Part shown: positions 1-10,854 of the stretch, in pieces
How the letters are laid out: every line of letters begins with the position of its first letter
Numbering within the stretch: position 1 is the first letter of the stretch
DNA from: Streptomyces sp. NBC_00224
Lineage (GTDB): Bacteria; Actinomycetota; Actinomycetes; Streptomycetales; Streptomycetaceae
Direction: 5' to 3'
Assembly: GCF_041435195.1 (NCBI RefSeq)
Contig: NZ_CP108106.1
Location: 4,932,501-4,996,500, forward strand
DNA length: 64,000 nucleotides
Made by a program: the position numbers and the translations under genes
Notes under the pieces: model-generated
What the model saw: the letters and a program-made list of their open reading frames with translations, nothing else
What the model was told of the DNA's origin: nothing
The model's database searches: none

Positions 1-301
1 AGCGGCAGAGCTGCTGAACGCGCTGGGCCATGGAGCCGGGGTAGCGGTGCACGGCCGGTTTCTGCTTCAGGAGCTCGGCGAAGGCGTCCGGGTCGTAGGA
101 CGCGATCGCCGCCGCGTCGAGGTCGTCCGCGCCCATGCGGGTCGCGATCGTGTACGGGCCCGCGAAGGCCCACTCCATCGGGATCTGCTGGTCCAGCAGC
201 ATGCCGACCAGCGCGGCCAGAGGGCTGCGGCTGAGCAGCGCGTCGGCGTCCGGCTGCTGGGACAAGTGCAGCTCCTGCGTGGGTTTCTCACTCCGTGCCA
301 T
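1..301 (-). CDS. HhH-GPD-type base-excision repair protein, partial
   Basis: Only the first 100 codons are present; the gene runs off the left edge. Read from the ATG at 301 the product begins MARSEKPTQELHLSQQPDAD and continues through SPLAALVGMLLDQQIPMEWA and a GADDLD segment. This is the N-terminal signature of the actinobacterial HhH-GPD (endonuclease III-like) family, whose members remove damaged bases through a helix-hairpin-helix DNA-binding fold. The catalytic HhH and any iron-sulfur cluster would lie outside the window. It diverges from the geosmin synthase gene, sharing a 160-base intergenic region. The family call is firm; the substrate is unknown. Confidence 0.8.
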   Translation of the reverse strand, partial: MARSEKPTQELHLSQQPDADALLSRSPLAALVGMLLDQQIPMEWAFAGPYTIATRMGADDLDAAAIASYDPDAFAELLKQKPAVHRYPGSMAQRVQQLCR

Positions 302-419
302 ACGCCGATGATCACCGGGGTGGTCAGGCTTCGCACCCCGCCGTCACCGTTTTCCCGGGAACTCACACTTTCGTATGACTGGCGCAACCGTTCGGAATGT
401 CCACCCGGACGGCGGGTAG

Positions 420-2705
<2,286 letters not shown>

Positions 2706-2718
2706 TCGACTTGCGGGC

Positions 2719-3642
2719 ATGGGTCATGACCATGGACCTCCACCCGGGGCCGCGGGCACCCTGAGCGGCACGTTCCGCAGCCGGCTGCTGTGGACCATCG
2801 GCATCAGCGCGTCGATCACCGTCATCCAGGTGGTCGGCGCGCTGCTCTCCGGCTCGCTCGCCCTGCTCGCGGACGCCGCACACAGCCTCACCGACGCGGT
2901 CGGCGTCGCGCTGGCGCTCGGCGCGATCACCCTGGCCCAGCGTGCCCCCACGCCCCGGCGCACCTTCGGCTTCTACCGGGTGGAGATCTTCTCGGCGGTC
3001 CTGAACGCCCTGCTGCTCGTGGCGATCTTCGTCTGGGTGCTGTGGTCGGCGATCGGCCGGTTCAACGAGCCGGTGGAGGTCAAGGGCGGGCTGATGTTCG
3101 CGGTCGCGGTGGGCGGGCTCGCGGCGAACCTGGTCGGGCTGTGGCTGCTGCGGGACGCCAAGGACCAGAGCCTCAATCTGCGCGGCGCCTATCTGGAGGT
3201 CCTGGGCGACGCGCTCGGCTCGGTCGCGGTGATCGTCGGCGGTCTGGTCATCCTCCTGACGGGCTGGCAGGCGGCCGACCCGATCGCGTCCATCGTGATC
3301 GGTCTGCTGATCGTGCCGAGGGCGTACGGACTGCTGCGCGACGCCCTGCACGTCCTGATGGAGGCCGCCCCGCAGGACATGGACCTGGCGGAGGTGCGCC
3401 GGCACCTGCTGGAGGAGCCCGGCGTGCTGGCGGTCCACGATCTGCACGGCTGGACGGTCACCTCCGGGATGCCGGTCCTCACCGCCCATGTGGTGGTGGC
3501 CGACGACGCGCTGGCCGACGGGTACGGGGACCTGCTGGGGCGCCTCCAGCGGTGCGTCGGCGACCACTTCGACGTGGCCCACTCCACGATCCAGCTGGAG
3601 CCCGAGGGACACCCCGAGTCCCCCGGTGCACTGCACAGCTAG
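2719..3642 (+). CDS. Cation diffusion facilitator (CDF) family efflux transporter
   Basis: A 307-residue membrane protein that should exchange a divalent metal (probably Zn, Co or similar) for protons and expel it from the cytosol. The N-terminus MGHDHG is a short histidine-rich metal-binding tail. About six transmembrane segments follow; the second carries ALLADAAHSLTDAVG with the CDF H-x3-D pair, and the fifth has LEVLGDALGS, where Glu replaces the more usual His. A C-terminal cytoplasmic domain (about 210-300) matches the dimerisation domain. It starts 13 bases after geosmin synthase and may be co-transcribed with it, although no functional link is evident. The metal cannot be read from sequence. 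Confidence 0.9.
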   Translation: MGHDHGPPPGAAGTLSGTFRSRLLWTIGISASITVIQVVGALLSGSLALLADAAHSLTDAVGVALALGAITLAQRAPTPRRTFGFYRVEIFSAVLNALLLVAIFVWVLWSAIGRFNEPVEVKGGLMFAVAVGGLAANLVGLWLLRDAKDQSLNLRGAYLEVLGDALGSVAVIVGGLVILLTGWQAADPIASIVIGLLIVPRAYGLLRDALHVLMEAAPQDMDLAEVRRHLLEEPGVLAVHDLHGWTVTSGMPVLTAHVVVADDALADGYGDLLGRLQRCVGDHFDVAHSTIQLEPEGHPESPGALHS

Positions 3643-3681
3643 GCCCGTGCCCGCTCACCAACTGGGGGAGCGGTACGCCCT

Positions 3682-3708
3682 TGTCACATCCGGGCCCGGC
3701 GCGTCGTC
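3682..3708 (+). promoter_or_regulatory. Predicted ECF41-type sigma factor promoter
   Basis: TGTCACA at 3682-3688, then exactly 16 bases, then CGTC at 3705-3708. This equals the published ECF41 consensus as I remember it (TGTCACA-N16-CGTC). It lies 8 bases before the ATG of the NAD(P)-binding gene, so the transcript may be nearly leaderless. It predicts autoregulation by the sigma factor encoded second in this operon. Confidence 0.65.
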
Positions 3709-3716
3709 CTAGGGAC

Positions 3717-4493
3717 ATGGACATCGCCATTGCGGGAGGGACGGGGACGCTGGGTAGCCGCGTCGCCGAGGAGCTGCGTACGCGGGGGCACCGCGTGCGG
3801 GTGCTGAGCCGTAGGTCACCGGAGTACCGGGTCGACCTGACCACGGGGGAGGGGCTGATCGACGCCCTTGCGGGGTGCGACGTCGTGGTGGACGCGGCCA
3901 ACGGCCACGGCACCGCCAAGGGGGTGGCCCGCACGCTCGTGGACGGATCGCGGCGGCTGCTCGCCGCCGCGCGGGCCGTGGGCGTACAGCACCACGTATG
4001 CGTCTCGATCGTGGGCTGCGACATGGTGCCGATGGGATATATGCAGGTCAAGGCCGAGCAGGAGTGGGTCGTACGGGAGGGCAGGGTGCCCTGGACGATT
4101 GTGCGGGCCACCCAGTTCCACGAACTGCTCGCCTCGGCGCTCGGGTCGGCCGCCAAGTGGGGGGTGGTGCCGGTGCCCCGGGCCCGGCTGCGCACGGTCG
4201 CCTGCATGGAGGCCGCCTGGGTGGTCGCCGACGTGGCGGAGGGGGTGCCGCACCGGGGGCGGATCGAGGTCTGCGGGCCCGAGGACACCGACGTCCGCGA
4301 GATGGCCCGGGTCTGGCGCAACGTCACCGGGCGCAAGGCCGTCCTGATGCCGGTGCCGCTGCCCGGCCGGATGGGCCAGGCGCTGCGGGCGGGCGCGCTC
4401 ACGGTGGAGCGGCCGGACGTGCGCGGCACCATGTCGTTCGCGGAGTGGCTGCGGACCGAGCAGGTCTGGGCGAGCGTCGCGGGGCTGCGGTGA
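3717..4493 (+). CDS. NAD(P)-binding NmrA/SDR-like protein, partner of ECF41 sigma factor
   Basis: A 258-residue atypical short-chain dehydrogenase. It begins MDIAIAGGTGTLGSRVAEEL, a classic GxxGxxG Rossmann motif, and has an acidic-strand pattern and a VSIVGCD segment after the fourth strand. It ends with a loose C-terminal lobe as in NmrA and complex I NDUFA9-like proteins. The stop overlaps the GTG of the downstream sigma factor (GTGA at 4490-4493), which implies translational coupling. ECF41 sigma factors are typically encoded next to carboxymuconolactone decarboxylases, oxidoreductases or epimerases, and this is the oxidoreductase type. The substrate is unknown. A similar protein sits beside the second ECF41 gene near 22 kb. 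Confidence 0.85.
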   Translation: MDIAIAGGTGTLGSRVAEELRTRGHRVRVLSRRSPEYRVDLTTGEGLIDALAGCDVVVDAANGHGTAKGVARTLVDGSRRLLAAARAVGVQHHVCVSIVGCDMVPMGYMQVKAEQEWVVREGRVPWTIVRATQFHELLASALGSAAKWGVVPVPRARLRTVACMEAAWVVADVAEGVPHRGRIEVCGPEDTDVREMARVWRNVTGRKAVLMPVPLPGRMGQALRAGALTVERPDVRGTMSFAEWLRTEQVWASVAGLR

Positions 4494-5404
4494 GCGCGGC
4501 CGGCGGGCGCGGCCCGCTGTCCAACGAGGACGGACTGGCCCGCGCCTTCGAGCGGGAGCGGCCCCGGCTGTTGCGGGTCGCCTATACGACGACGGGGTGC
4601 CTGGCGGAGGCGGAGGACTGCGTCCAGGAGGCGTGGCTGCGGCTGCGCGGCCTTGAGGACCCGGGGGCCGTCCGCGATCTGCGTGCCTGGCTGACCACGA
4701 CGGTGGGCCGGCTCGCCCTGGACGCGCTGGGCAGCGCACGGGTGCGGCGCGAGCGGTACGTCGGCACCTGGCTGCCCGAGCCGCTGGTGGAGCAGGCGCC
4801 GGACGAGCAGGACCCCGCCGACCGGGTCACGCTCGACGAGTCGGTGTCGATGGCCCTGATGATCGTCCTGGACGAGCTGTCGCCCGCCCAGCGCACCGCG
4901 TTCCTGCTGCACGACGTGTTCGGGCTGCCCTTCGAGGAGGTCGCGGGCGTGGTGGGCCGCACCCCGGCGGCCGTACGCCAGTTGGCCTCGCGGGCCCGCC
5001 GCCACGTCGACGGCAGCCGCCCGCACCACCCCGCCGGATACGCCCGCCAGCGCGAGTTGGTCAGCGCTTTCGGCCAGGCCTGCCAGGAGGGGGATCTGGA
5101 GCGGCTGGTCTCGCTGCTCGACCCCGAGGTGGTCTGGCGCGGCGACGGCGGCGGCAAGGTGACCGCGCTGCACGGCATCGTGCGCGGCGCCGACAACGTG
5201 GCGCGCGGCATCGTCGCCCTCACCCGGGTGCACGTCCCGCCGGACGGGCTGCGGCTCGCCCACGTCAACGGGGCGCCCGGTCTCGCCCTGTACCACTGGG
5301 ACGGTGCCCGCACGATCGTGGCGATCACCGTGGACGGCGGCCGGATCACCTCCGTGGACGCCATCCGCAACCCCGACAAGCTGACCCACGTACCGGACGC
5401 GTGA
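4490..5404 (+). CDS. sigJ: ECF41-family RNA polymerase sigma factor (SigJ type)
   Basis: A 304-residue extracytoplasmic-function sigma factor. Region 2 (about 20-85) includes TTGCLAEAEDCVQEAWLRLR; region 4 (about 115-170) includes ELSPAQRTAFLLHDVFGLPF and EVAGVVGRTPAAVRQLASRA. A SnoaL/NTF2-like C-terminal extension follows, with the two ECF41 hallmarks DGGGK (about residue 220) and NPDKL near the end. In this family the extension modulates activity, and no classical anti-sigma factor is used. GTG at 4490 is chosen because it overlaps the stop of the preceding gene. The target promoter motif occurs upstream of the operon at 3682-3708. The inducing signal is unknown. Confidence 0.9.
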   Translation: MSAAGGRGPLSNEDGLARAFERERPRLLRVAYTTTGCLAEAEDCVQEAWLRLRGLEDPGAVRDLRAWLTTTVGRLALDALGSARVRRERYVGTWLPEPLVEQAPDEQDPADRVTLDESVSMALMIVLDELSPAQRTAFLLHDVFGLPFEEVAGVVGRTPAAVRQLASRARRHVDGSRPHHPAGYARQRELVSAFGQACQEGDLERLVSLLDPEVVWRGDGGGKVTALHGIVRGADNVARGIVALTRVHVPPDGLRLAHVNGAPGLALYHWDGARTIVAITVDGGRITSVDAIRNPDKLTHVPDA

Positions 5405-5479
5405 GCGCTTCGGCGTCCGCCCCCGCCTGAACGTCCGCCCGAGCCACGCCGACCGGCCCGGGCAGCCGCAAGAGCCGTC

Positions 5480-5506
5480 TCCGGCTGGTCACACGGTGAC
5501 CGGCCG
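5480..5506. terminator. Inverted repeat between convergent genes
   Basis: A hairpin with arms near CCGGCTGGTCAC and GTGACCGGCCGG (one mismatch) and a three-base loop, placed between the end of the sigma factor gene and the end of the minus-strand aldolase gene. There is no T-run, so it is at best a factor-independent bidirectional terminator of the GC-hairpin kind common in streptomycetes. Confidence 0.45.
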
Positions 5507-5535
5507 GAGCGCGGTCGGGGAACGGGGAGCAGCCG

Positions 5536-6561
5536 CTACTGGAGCGCCGCTTCCGCGAGTGCCCGGACCACCAGGGGGACCGCCTCGGCCCGGTGCTCCC
5601 GGTGCACCACGAACCGTACGGAGCCGGTGGGCAGCGGCAGTACGAGCACCCCCCGCTCCGCGAGCCGTTCGCGCAGGTCGTCGGGGTCGCGCCCGGGCAG
5701 CCGTACGGTCACGATGTTGGTGGGGCACGGGGGGTCGCCCACCTCCGCCCCGGGCACCCCCGCCAGCCCCTCGGCCAGCTGCGCGGCGAGCGCGTGGTCC
5801 TCGGCGAGACGGGACACCCGCGCGAGCCCCTCCAGGGCGGCCGCCGCGAGCACGCCCGACTGGTGCATGGTGCCGCCGAGCAGCAGCCGCAGCTCCCGGG
5901 CCCGCGCGACGAACTCCGCGCCCGCGCACAGCAGCGACCCGACCGGCGCGCCGAGCCCCTTGGCCAGGCAGAACGTCACGCTGTCCGCCGGGGCCGCGAG
6001 CTTCTCCACCGGCACCCCGAGCGCGACCGCCGCGTTGGCGAGCCGGGCCCCGTCCAGATGGACGTGCGCCCCCTGCTCCCGGCCGAGCCCCGCGAGCCGG
6101 TCGACCTCGGCCGGGTCGAGCGCGTTGCCGGTGTGCATCATGCAGGTGTTCTCCAGGGCCACGACCCCCGGCCGCCCGCCGCCCTCGCGCAGCGCCGCGA
6201 CCAGCGCGTCCGGGTCCGGGGCGCCGTCGTCGCGCTCCGGCAGCGCCACCGGCTCGACCCCGGCGAACCGCCGCATCCCCTCGGCCTCGAAGAGCGCGAT
6301 GTGGCTCTGGGCGCCCATGAGCAGCCGGGTGCCGGGGCCGGGCGCGGCCGCCAGCACCGCGACCAGGTTGGCCATGGTGCTGCTGGGCAGGAACAGCGCC
6401 GCCCCGGTCCCGAGCAGCCGCGCGCCCTCCTCCTCCAGCTCCCGTACGCAGGGGTCGTCCCCGTAGGCGTCGTCGCCCACCTCGGCCGCGGCCATCGCCG
6501 CCCGCATCGCCGCGTCCGGGGCGGTACGGGTGTCGCTGCGGAAGTCCAGGAAGACGGACAC
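5536..6561 (-). CDS. Threonine aldolase-like PLP enzyme (beta-eliminating lyase family)
   Basis: A 341-residue fold-type I PLP enzyme. The start GTG has the opening SVFLDFRSDTRT, the typical threonine-aldolase N-terminus. The HLDGARLANAAVALG segment holds the PLP-ring aspartate, and FCLAKGLGAPVGS contains the Schiff-base lysine. The family cleaves beta-hydroxy amino acids to glycine plus aldehyde, or runs in reverse to build them. It is the last gene of the minus-strand peptide operon, starting 2 bases after the aldehyde dehydrogenase stop, with GGAGGCGAG upstream. A role in making or trimming a beta-hydroxy-alpha-amino acid for the cluster product is inference; the aldehyde dehydrogenase next door could dispose of its aldehyde product. 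Confidence 0.88.
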   Translation of the reverse strand: MSVFLDFRSDTRTAPDAAMRAAMAAAEVGDDAYGDDPCVRELEEEGARLLGTGAALFLPSSTMANLVAVLAAAPGPGTRLLMGAQSHIALFEAEGMRRFAGVEPVALPERDDGAPDPDALVAALREGGGRPGVVALENTCMMHTGNALDPAEVDRLAGLGREQGAHVHLDGARLANAAVALGVPVEKLAAPADSVTFCLAKGLGAPVGSLLCAGAEFVARARELRLLLGGTMHQSGVLAAAALEGLARVSRLAEDHALAAQLAEGLAGVPGAEVGDPPCPTNIVTVRLPGRDPDDLRERLAERGVLVLPLPTGSVRFVVHREHRAEAVPLVVRALAEAALQ

Positions 6562-6563
6562 GG

Positions 6564-7985
6564 TCAGCTCGCCTCCAAGTCCGGGTGGCCGATCCAGACG
6601 GCCCGCGTGTGCGTGTACTGCTCGGCGGCGTGCACCCCGAGCTCACGGCCGTAGCCGCTCTGCCCGATGCCGCCCACGCTGATGTGCTCGTCGGTGTCGC
6701 CCCAGGTGTTGAACCAGAGCATCCCGGCCCGCAGCCGCCGCGCGAACCGCTCGACGCGCCCGCCGTCCGCCGTCCACACGGACGCCGACAGGCCGTACTC
6801 GGTGTCGTGCGCCAGGGCCAGCGCCTGCTCCTCGGTGCGGAACGAGCGCACCGCCAGGACCGGCCCGAACAACTCCTCGCGCCAGGCCCGGAGCGTGCCC
6901 GGCACCTCGTCGAGGATGGCGGGAGAGACGTAGTACCCGCCGCTCAACTGCCCGTCGAGCGGCGGCCGTACGTCCTTCTGGCCGGGCGGCAGCAGGGCCC
7001 TGACGCCGTGGGCCACCGCCTCCTCGACCGCCGACGCGACCCGCTCCACGGCCCGGCGGGTGATCAGCGGGCCGAGCTCGGTGCCCGGGTCGTCGGTGGG
7101 GCCGACGCGGCGCGCGAAGGCCCGCGCGGCCACCTCCCGTACGAAGTCGTCGTGCACGCTCTCGTGGACGATCAGCCGGGAGACGCCGACGCACATCTGG
7201 CCGGAGTTCCCGGTGAACGCCTCCACTGCCGAGGCCGCGGCCGTCGCCAGATCGGCGTCCGGGAAGACGACCAGGGGGTTCTTGCCGCCCAGTTCGAGCG
7301 AGACGCGCTTGACGGACTCGGCGCAGCGCGCCGCCACTTCGCGCCCCGCCGCCGTGGAGCCGGTGAAGGAGACGGCCGCGACCTCGGGCAGCGTGCACAG
7401 CAGCCGGCCCGCCTCCGCGCCGCCGTACACCGCGCCGAGCACGCCCTCGGGCAGCACCCGCCCGCCGAGCTCCACCAGCAGCCGCACGCTCAGCGGGGTC
7501 TCGGGCGCGGGCTTCACGACGGCCGTGTTGCCGTACGCGAGCGCCCCGCCCACCTTCCAGGCGGCCATCAGGAGCGGGTAGTTGGAGGGGACCACCGCCG
7601 CGCACACGCCGAGCGGGATCCGGTCCGTGTACGCGCGCATGCCCAGGGCCGACGGGTGCACCTCGCCCGCCGGGCGCAGCGCCTGTCCGGCGAACCAGCG
7701 CAGCGCCCGCACCGCGAAGTCGACCTCGCCGCCGATCCGCGCGACCGGCTTGCCCGCGCCGCGCCGCTCCAGCTCGACGAAGTCGGCCCGCCGCTCGTGG
7801 ACCGCGTCGGCCAGCTCGTGCAGGCGGTCCGCGCGGTGGCGGGGCCCGGCCGCGTACCAGCCGTCGAAGGCCCGCGCCGCCCGCCGCACCACCTCGGCGC
7901 ACTCGGCGGGCGTGCTGTCGGGGAGGCGGCCGTGGACCTCGCCGGTCGCGGGGTCGTACAACTCCCTTTCCCCGCCGGAGGTCAC
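6564..7985 (-). CDS. NAD(P)-dependent aldehyde dehydrogenase
   Basis: A 473-residue ALDH-superfamily protein that oxidises an aldehyde to the acid. Visible motifs: VPSNYPLLMAAWKVGGALAYGNTAVVKPAPETPLS (cofactor and lysine region), FTGSTAAGREV (Rossmann turn), the catalytic Glu in SLELGGKNP and the catalytic Cys in NSGQMCVGVSR. Length is normal. GTG at 7985 overlaps the stop of the upstream unknown gene (GTGA), so translation is probably coupled. It is the sixth enzyme of the operon after the 19-residue peptide. The substrate is not predictable; the betaine-aldehyde and gamma-aminobutyraldehyde dehydrogenase branch looks closest by eye. Confidence 0.9.
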   Translation of the reverse strand: MTSGGERELYDPATGEVHGRLPDSTPAECAEVVRRAARAFDGWYAAGPRHRADRLHELADAVHERRADFVELERRGAGKPVARIGGEVDFAVRALRWFAGQALRPAGEVHPSALGMRAYTDRIPLGVCAAVVPSNYPLLMAAWKVGGALAYGNTAVVKPAPETPLSVRLLVELGGRVLPEGVLGAVYGGAEAGRLLCTLPEVAAVSFTGSTAAGREVAARCAESVKRVSLELGGKNPLVVFPDADLATAAASAVEAFTGNSGQMCVGVSRLIVHESVHDDFVREVAARAFARRVGPTDDPGTELGPLITRRAVERVASAVEEAVAHGVRALLPPGQKDVRPPLDGQLSGGYYVSPAILDEVPGTLRAWREELFGPVLAVRSFRTEEQALALAHDTEYGLSASVWTADGGRVERFARRLRAGMLWFNTWGDTDEHISVGGIGQSGYGRELGVHAAEQYTHTRAVWIGHPDLEAS

Positions 7986-9082
7986 AGGACGGACCCCTTC
8001 CCCGTCAGGGGCGCGGCGGCCAGGACCTCCCGTACGAGGGCGAGGACGAACTGCTTGTCCAGGCCCTCGCGGGCGCTGCTCAGCAGCCTGGCCTCGACCC
8101 CGGCGTGCACGTCGTGCCACATCGCGTCGAAGGGGCCGACGCCCTCGTCGACGTACGCCAGGTACAGCGTCCGCCCGTCCAGGCCGATCTCCTTCGCGCG
8201 CGCCGGGTGCTTCTCGCGCTGCGGCGGGAACGGCATCCGGCCGCGGCCCGGGCGCTGGAGGGTCAGACGCAGCTCGTCGCCGCCCGCGGAGGTGTAGATC
8301 ACCTCCAGTTCGCGGGAGCCGTCGGCGTCGGCGAAGACGGCCGCGCTGTCGGCGGGGAAGCCGCCGAGCAGGGCGGGCAGCCGCTGGTCGGCGAGGAAGC
8401 CGGTGAGCTCGTCCGGACCCACCCAGTCGCCCTCGTGCGGCCGGGTGCGCCGGTGGAAGGTGAACAGGCCGGTCGGCACGGACACCATGTCGACGTCCTG
8501 GTGGCGCGCCCAGTAGCTGAGTTCGCCGAACGGTGTGCCGATCACCCGTGCGGGCACCCCGGGCACGGCGGGCCGCAGCGAGCGGTAGAGCTCCACCAGC
8601 TCCTCGCCGGTGAACTCCCCTTCCAGTACGGACAGTTCGACGGTCGTCCGGCTCATCCGGGCCGACGCCGCCGCGTGCCCCAGATAGTCGGTGCCGAGCC
8701 ACACCACCCGGCCCTCCCCGATCGGGAAGGTGAGGGTCTCGCTGCCCCACAGCGCCGGGTGGTCGGCCGCCGGGAACGCCCAGTCGTACAGGAACTGCTT
8801 GAGCCGCAGCCGCCTGCCGCCCCCGCCGATCTCGGTGCGGAACGCGGCCGGGTTCGCCCTCGACCACGGGGTGCGGCCCGAGTCCTGGCCGGTGCGGCCG
8901 GGGGGCGCCTCCTTGCGCAGGGTGGTGGTGGCGCTGTCGCACCCGGCGGGCAGCCGCTCGGGGTGCCACACGGTGAAGTTGCACCACTCCTGGGCCTCTT
9001 GGGGCCCCAGGTGCGGCGGTACGTCCTCCAGGGCGGCCGCGTCGTGCACGGTCCGCCAGTGCCAGCGTTCGGTGGAGGCCAT
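7982..9082 (-). CDS. Conserved protein of unknown function in peptide operon
   Basis: A 366-residue soluble protein that I do not recognise. It starts MASTERWHWRTVHDAAALED. It is rich in Trp and aromatic residues near the N-terminus (EWCNFTVWHPERL), has a charged central part (LKQFLYDWAFPAADHPALWG) and a segment GTPFGELSYWARHQDVDMVS, and contains no signal peptide or membrane segment. There is no obvious nucleotide-binding or metal motif. It sits between the AsnB-type gene (11-base gap) and the aldehyde dehydrogenase (4-base overlap), so it is certainly part of the operon. By position it could be a scaffold, a substrate-binding protein or a new enzyme; the sequence does not decide this. Confidence 0.85.
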   Translation of the reverse strand: MASTERWHWRTVHDAAALEDVPPHLGPQEAQEWCNFTVWHPERLPAGCDSATTTLRKEAPPGRTGQDSGRTPWSRANPAAFRTEIGGGGRRLRLKQFLYDWAFPAADHPALWGSETLTFPIGEGRVVWLGTDYLGHAAASARMSRTTVELSVLEGEFTGEELVELYRSLRPAVPGVPARVIGTPFGELSYWARHQDVDMVSVPTGLFTFHRRTRPHEGDWVGPDELTGFLADQRLPALLGGFPADSAAVFADADGSRELEVIYTSAGGDELRLTLQRPGRGRMPFPPQREKHPARAKEIGLDGRTLYLAYVDEGVGPFDAMWHDVHAGVEARLLSSAREGLDKQFVLALVREVLAAAPLTGKGSVL

Positions 9083-9093
9083 CGTGGTGTTTC

Positions 9094-10854
9094 CTACTTC
9101 CCTGTTCCGGCCAGCCAGGCCGAGGCGGATGCGAGGTACATGAGCTCACCGGTGCCGAGGGCGTCCTTCAGCGGCCCGGGCGGCTCCGGCAGCCCGAAGG
9201 GCATGCCCTGCTCGTCCGCGAGCGCCCGCAGCGCCTCGCGGTACGACGGGTCGGACGGGGCCGGGAAACCCTGCTTGCGGCGGTGGACCACGGACGGCGG
9301 CAGCAGCCCGCCGAGCGCCTTCTTCAGCAGGTCCTTGTGGCTGCCGGGCTCCCCGGTGCTCTTGAGGTGCTCGGGCGAGCGGAAGGCCAGCTCGGCGAGC
9401 GTCACGTCCTGGAAGACCGGCCGGTCCTCCAGGGTGTACGTGGACGAGGTCAGGTCGACCATGTCGTTGACGTACACCAGGAAGCGGCGCATCAGATGGT
9501 GGCGGCCGCGCTTGAGGGGGTCGAGGGTGTCCGGCGAGCGGTACTCGCGCAGCACCCGCTCCCACACCCGCTCCCTGATCTCGCCCATGTCCACGTCGAG
9601 CCGCCCGGCGATCCACTCCACGAGCTCGCCCCACAGCGGCCGCTCGTCGGGGTGGAGGCGGTGGGTGAGGTAGTGGCGGCCGTGCAGATGGGTCGGCGCG
9701 TCCGGGGCCACCACGGGGAAGTAGCCGCCGTCCTGGTAGCCCCACATCTCGTCGGCGCCGTGGCCGGAGTAGACGACCACCTGGCCCTCGGCCGCGATCC
9801 GCTCGTACAGCTGGTACATGGCGAGCTCGGCGCCGTGCAGCATCGGCCGGGTGAGCCGCCCGGCCACCTCCGGGATCAGCTTCACGGCGTCACGGCGCGA
9901 CAACTCGACGACAGTCAGCGGGACTTGGTGTTGCCCGGCCACGATCCGGGCGTGCTCGACGTCGCTGTCCGAGCCGCCGATGCCCTCCTCGTACTGGACG
10001 ACGTACGGCCGCAGCCCGATGCCCCGGGTGTGCAGCGCGGCGAAGATCGCGGAGCTGTCGACGCCGCCGCTGAGCACCGCCGCCCGGGGCACGTCGGCCG
10101 CGGCCCGCAGGGTGACCGCCCGGTCGAAGGCGGCCCGGATCTCCTCGGCCCCGACCGGCTCGTCCCCGAACGCGGCCCGCCAGTACCGCCCGGTCCGCAC
10201 CCGTGCGCCCTCGGCGACCAGATACTCGGCGGGTTGCAGCGAATGCACCCCGGTCAGCCAGGTCCGCTCGTCCGCCGCGTCCATCCGCACCCAGGACCGC
10301 AGCACGAACTCGGTGCGGTCCACCTCCGGCGCGATCAGCCCGGTGGCGAGCAGGGCCTGCGGCTCGGAGGCGAAGAGCAGGCCGCCCGCCGTGTAGCAGT
10401 AGACGAGTGGCTTGACCCCGAAGTGGTCGCGGGCCAGCGTGGTGCGGCCGGTCCGTTCGTCGTGCCAGGCCAGCGCGAACATGCCGTCCAGGCCCGCGAG
10501 TACGGGCTCGGGGTCGTCTCCCCGGCTCACCTGCTGGAGGACGAACTCGGTGTCGCAGTGCGTGCGCCGGGGCCACGGCTCGGGCAGCGGCGCCCGCGAC
10601 CCGTACACCTCACCGTTGCTGACCAGCGTCACCCGCCCGTCCGGCGACGCCATCGGCTGGTCGCCGGCGGCCGAGCGGTCGCGCACCGCGAGCCGTACGC
10701 AGGCGAGCATCACCGTGCCGTCCGGGGAGACCCACGGCTCGGCGGCCGACTCGCCCCGGTGGTGCAGCGCCTCCGTCAGCGTCCGGCCGAGCGCGGCCAG
10801 CCACGGCCGCTCGCGCGGCCCGTCCAGGCTGATGAAGCCCGCGATCCCGCACAT
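9094..10854 (-). CDS. Asparagine synthase (glutamine-hydrolysing) family amidotransferase
   Basis: A 586-residue AsnB-type protein. The N-terminal Ntn glutaminase domain starts MCGIAGF with catalytic Cys2 and keeps NGEVYG and DTEFVL, although the usual HRGPD motif reads HRGES. The synthetase domain has the pyrophosphatase loop SGGVDSS at 262-268 and a DPLKRGRHHLMRRFL helix. The family adenylates a carboxylate and transfers ammonia from glutamine; relatives in natural-product clusters make amides, beta-lactams or lasso rings. Its ATG abuts the stop of the esterase gene (TGAATG). Because it sits in the peptide operon, I infer that it acts on a side chain or C-terminus of the peptide or on a derived amino acid, not in general asparagine supply. 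Confidence 0.88.
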   Translation of the reverse strand: MCGIAGFISLDGPRERPWLAALGRTLTEALHHRGESAAEPWVSPDGTVMLACVRLAVRDRSAAGDQPMASPDGRVTLVSNGEVYGSRAPLPEPWPRRTHCDTEFVLQQVSRGDDPEPVLAGLDGMFALAWHDERTGRTTLARDHFGVKPLVYCYTAGGLLFASEPQALLATGLIAPEVDRTEFVLRSWVRMDAADERTWLTGVHSLQPAEYLVAEGARVRTGRYWRAAFGDEPVGAEEIRAAFDRAVTLRAAADVPRAAVLSGGVDSSAIFAALHTRGIGLRPYVVQYEEGIGGSDSDVEHARIVAGQHQVPLTVVELSRRDAVKLIPEVAGRLTRPMLHGAELAMYQLYERIAAEGQVVVYSGHGADEMWGYQDGGYFPVVAPDAPTHLHGRHYLTHRLHPDERPLWGELVEWIAGRLDVDMGEIRERVWERVLREYRSPDTLDPLKRGRHHLMRRFLVYVNDMVDLTSSTYTLEDRPVFQDVTLAELAFRSPEHLKSTGEPGSHKDLLKKALGGLLPPSVVHRRKQGFPAPSDPSYREALRALADEQGMPFGLPEPPGPLKDALGTGELMYLASASAWLAGTGK

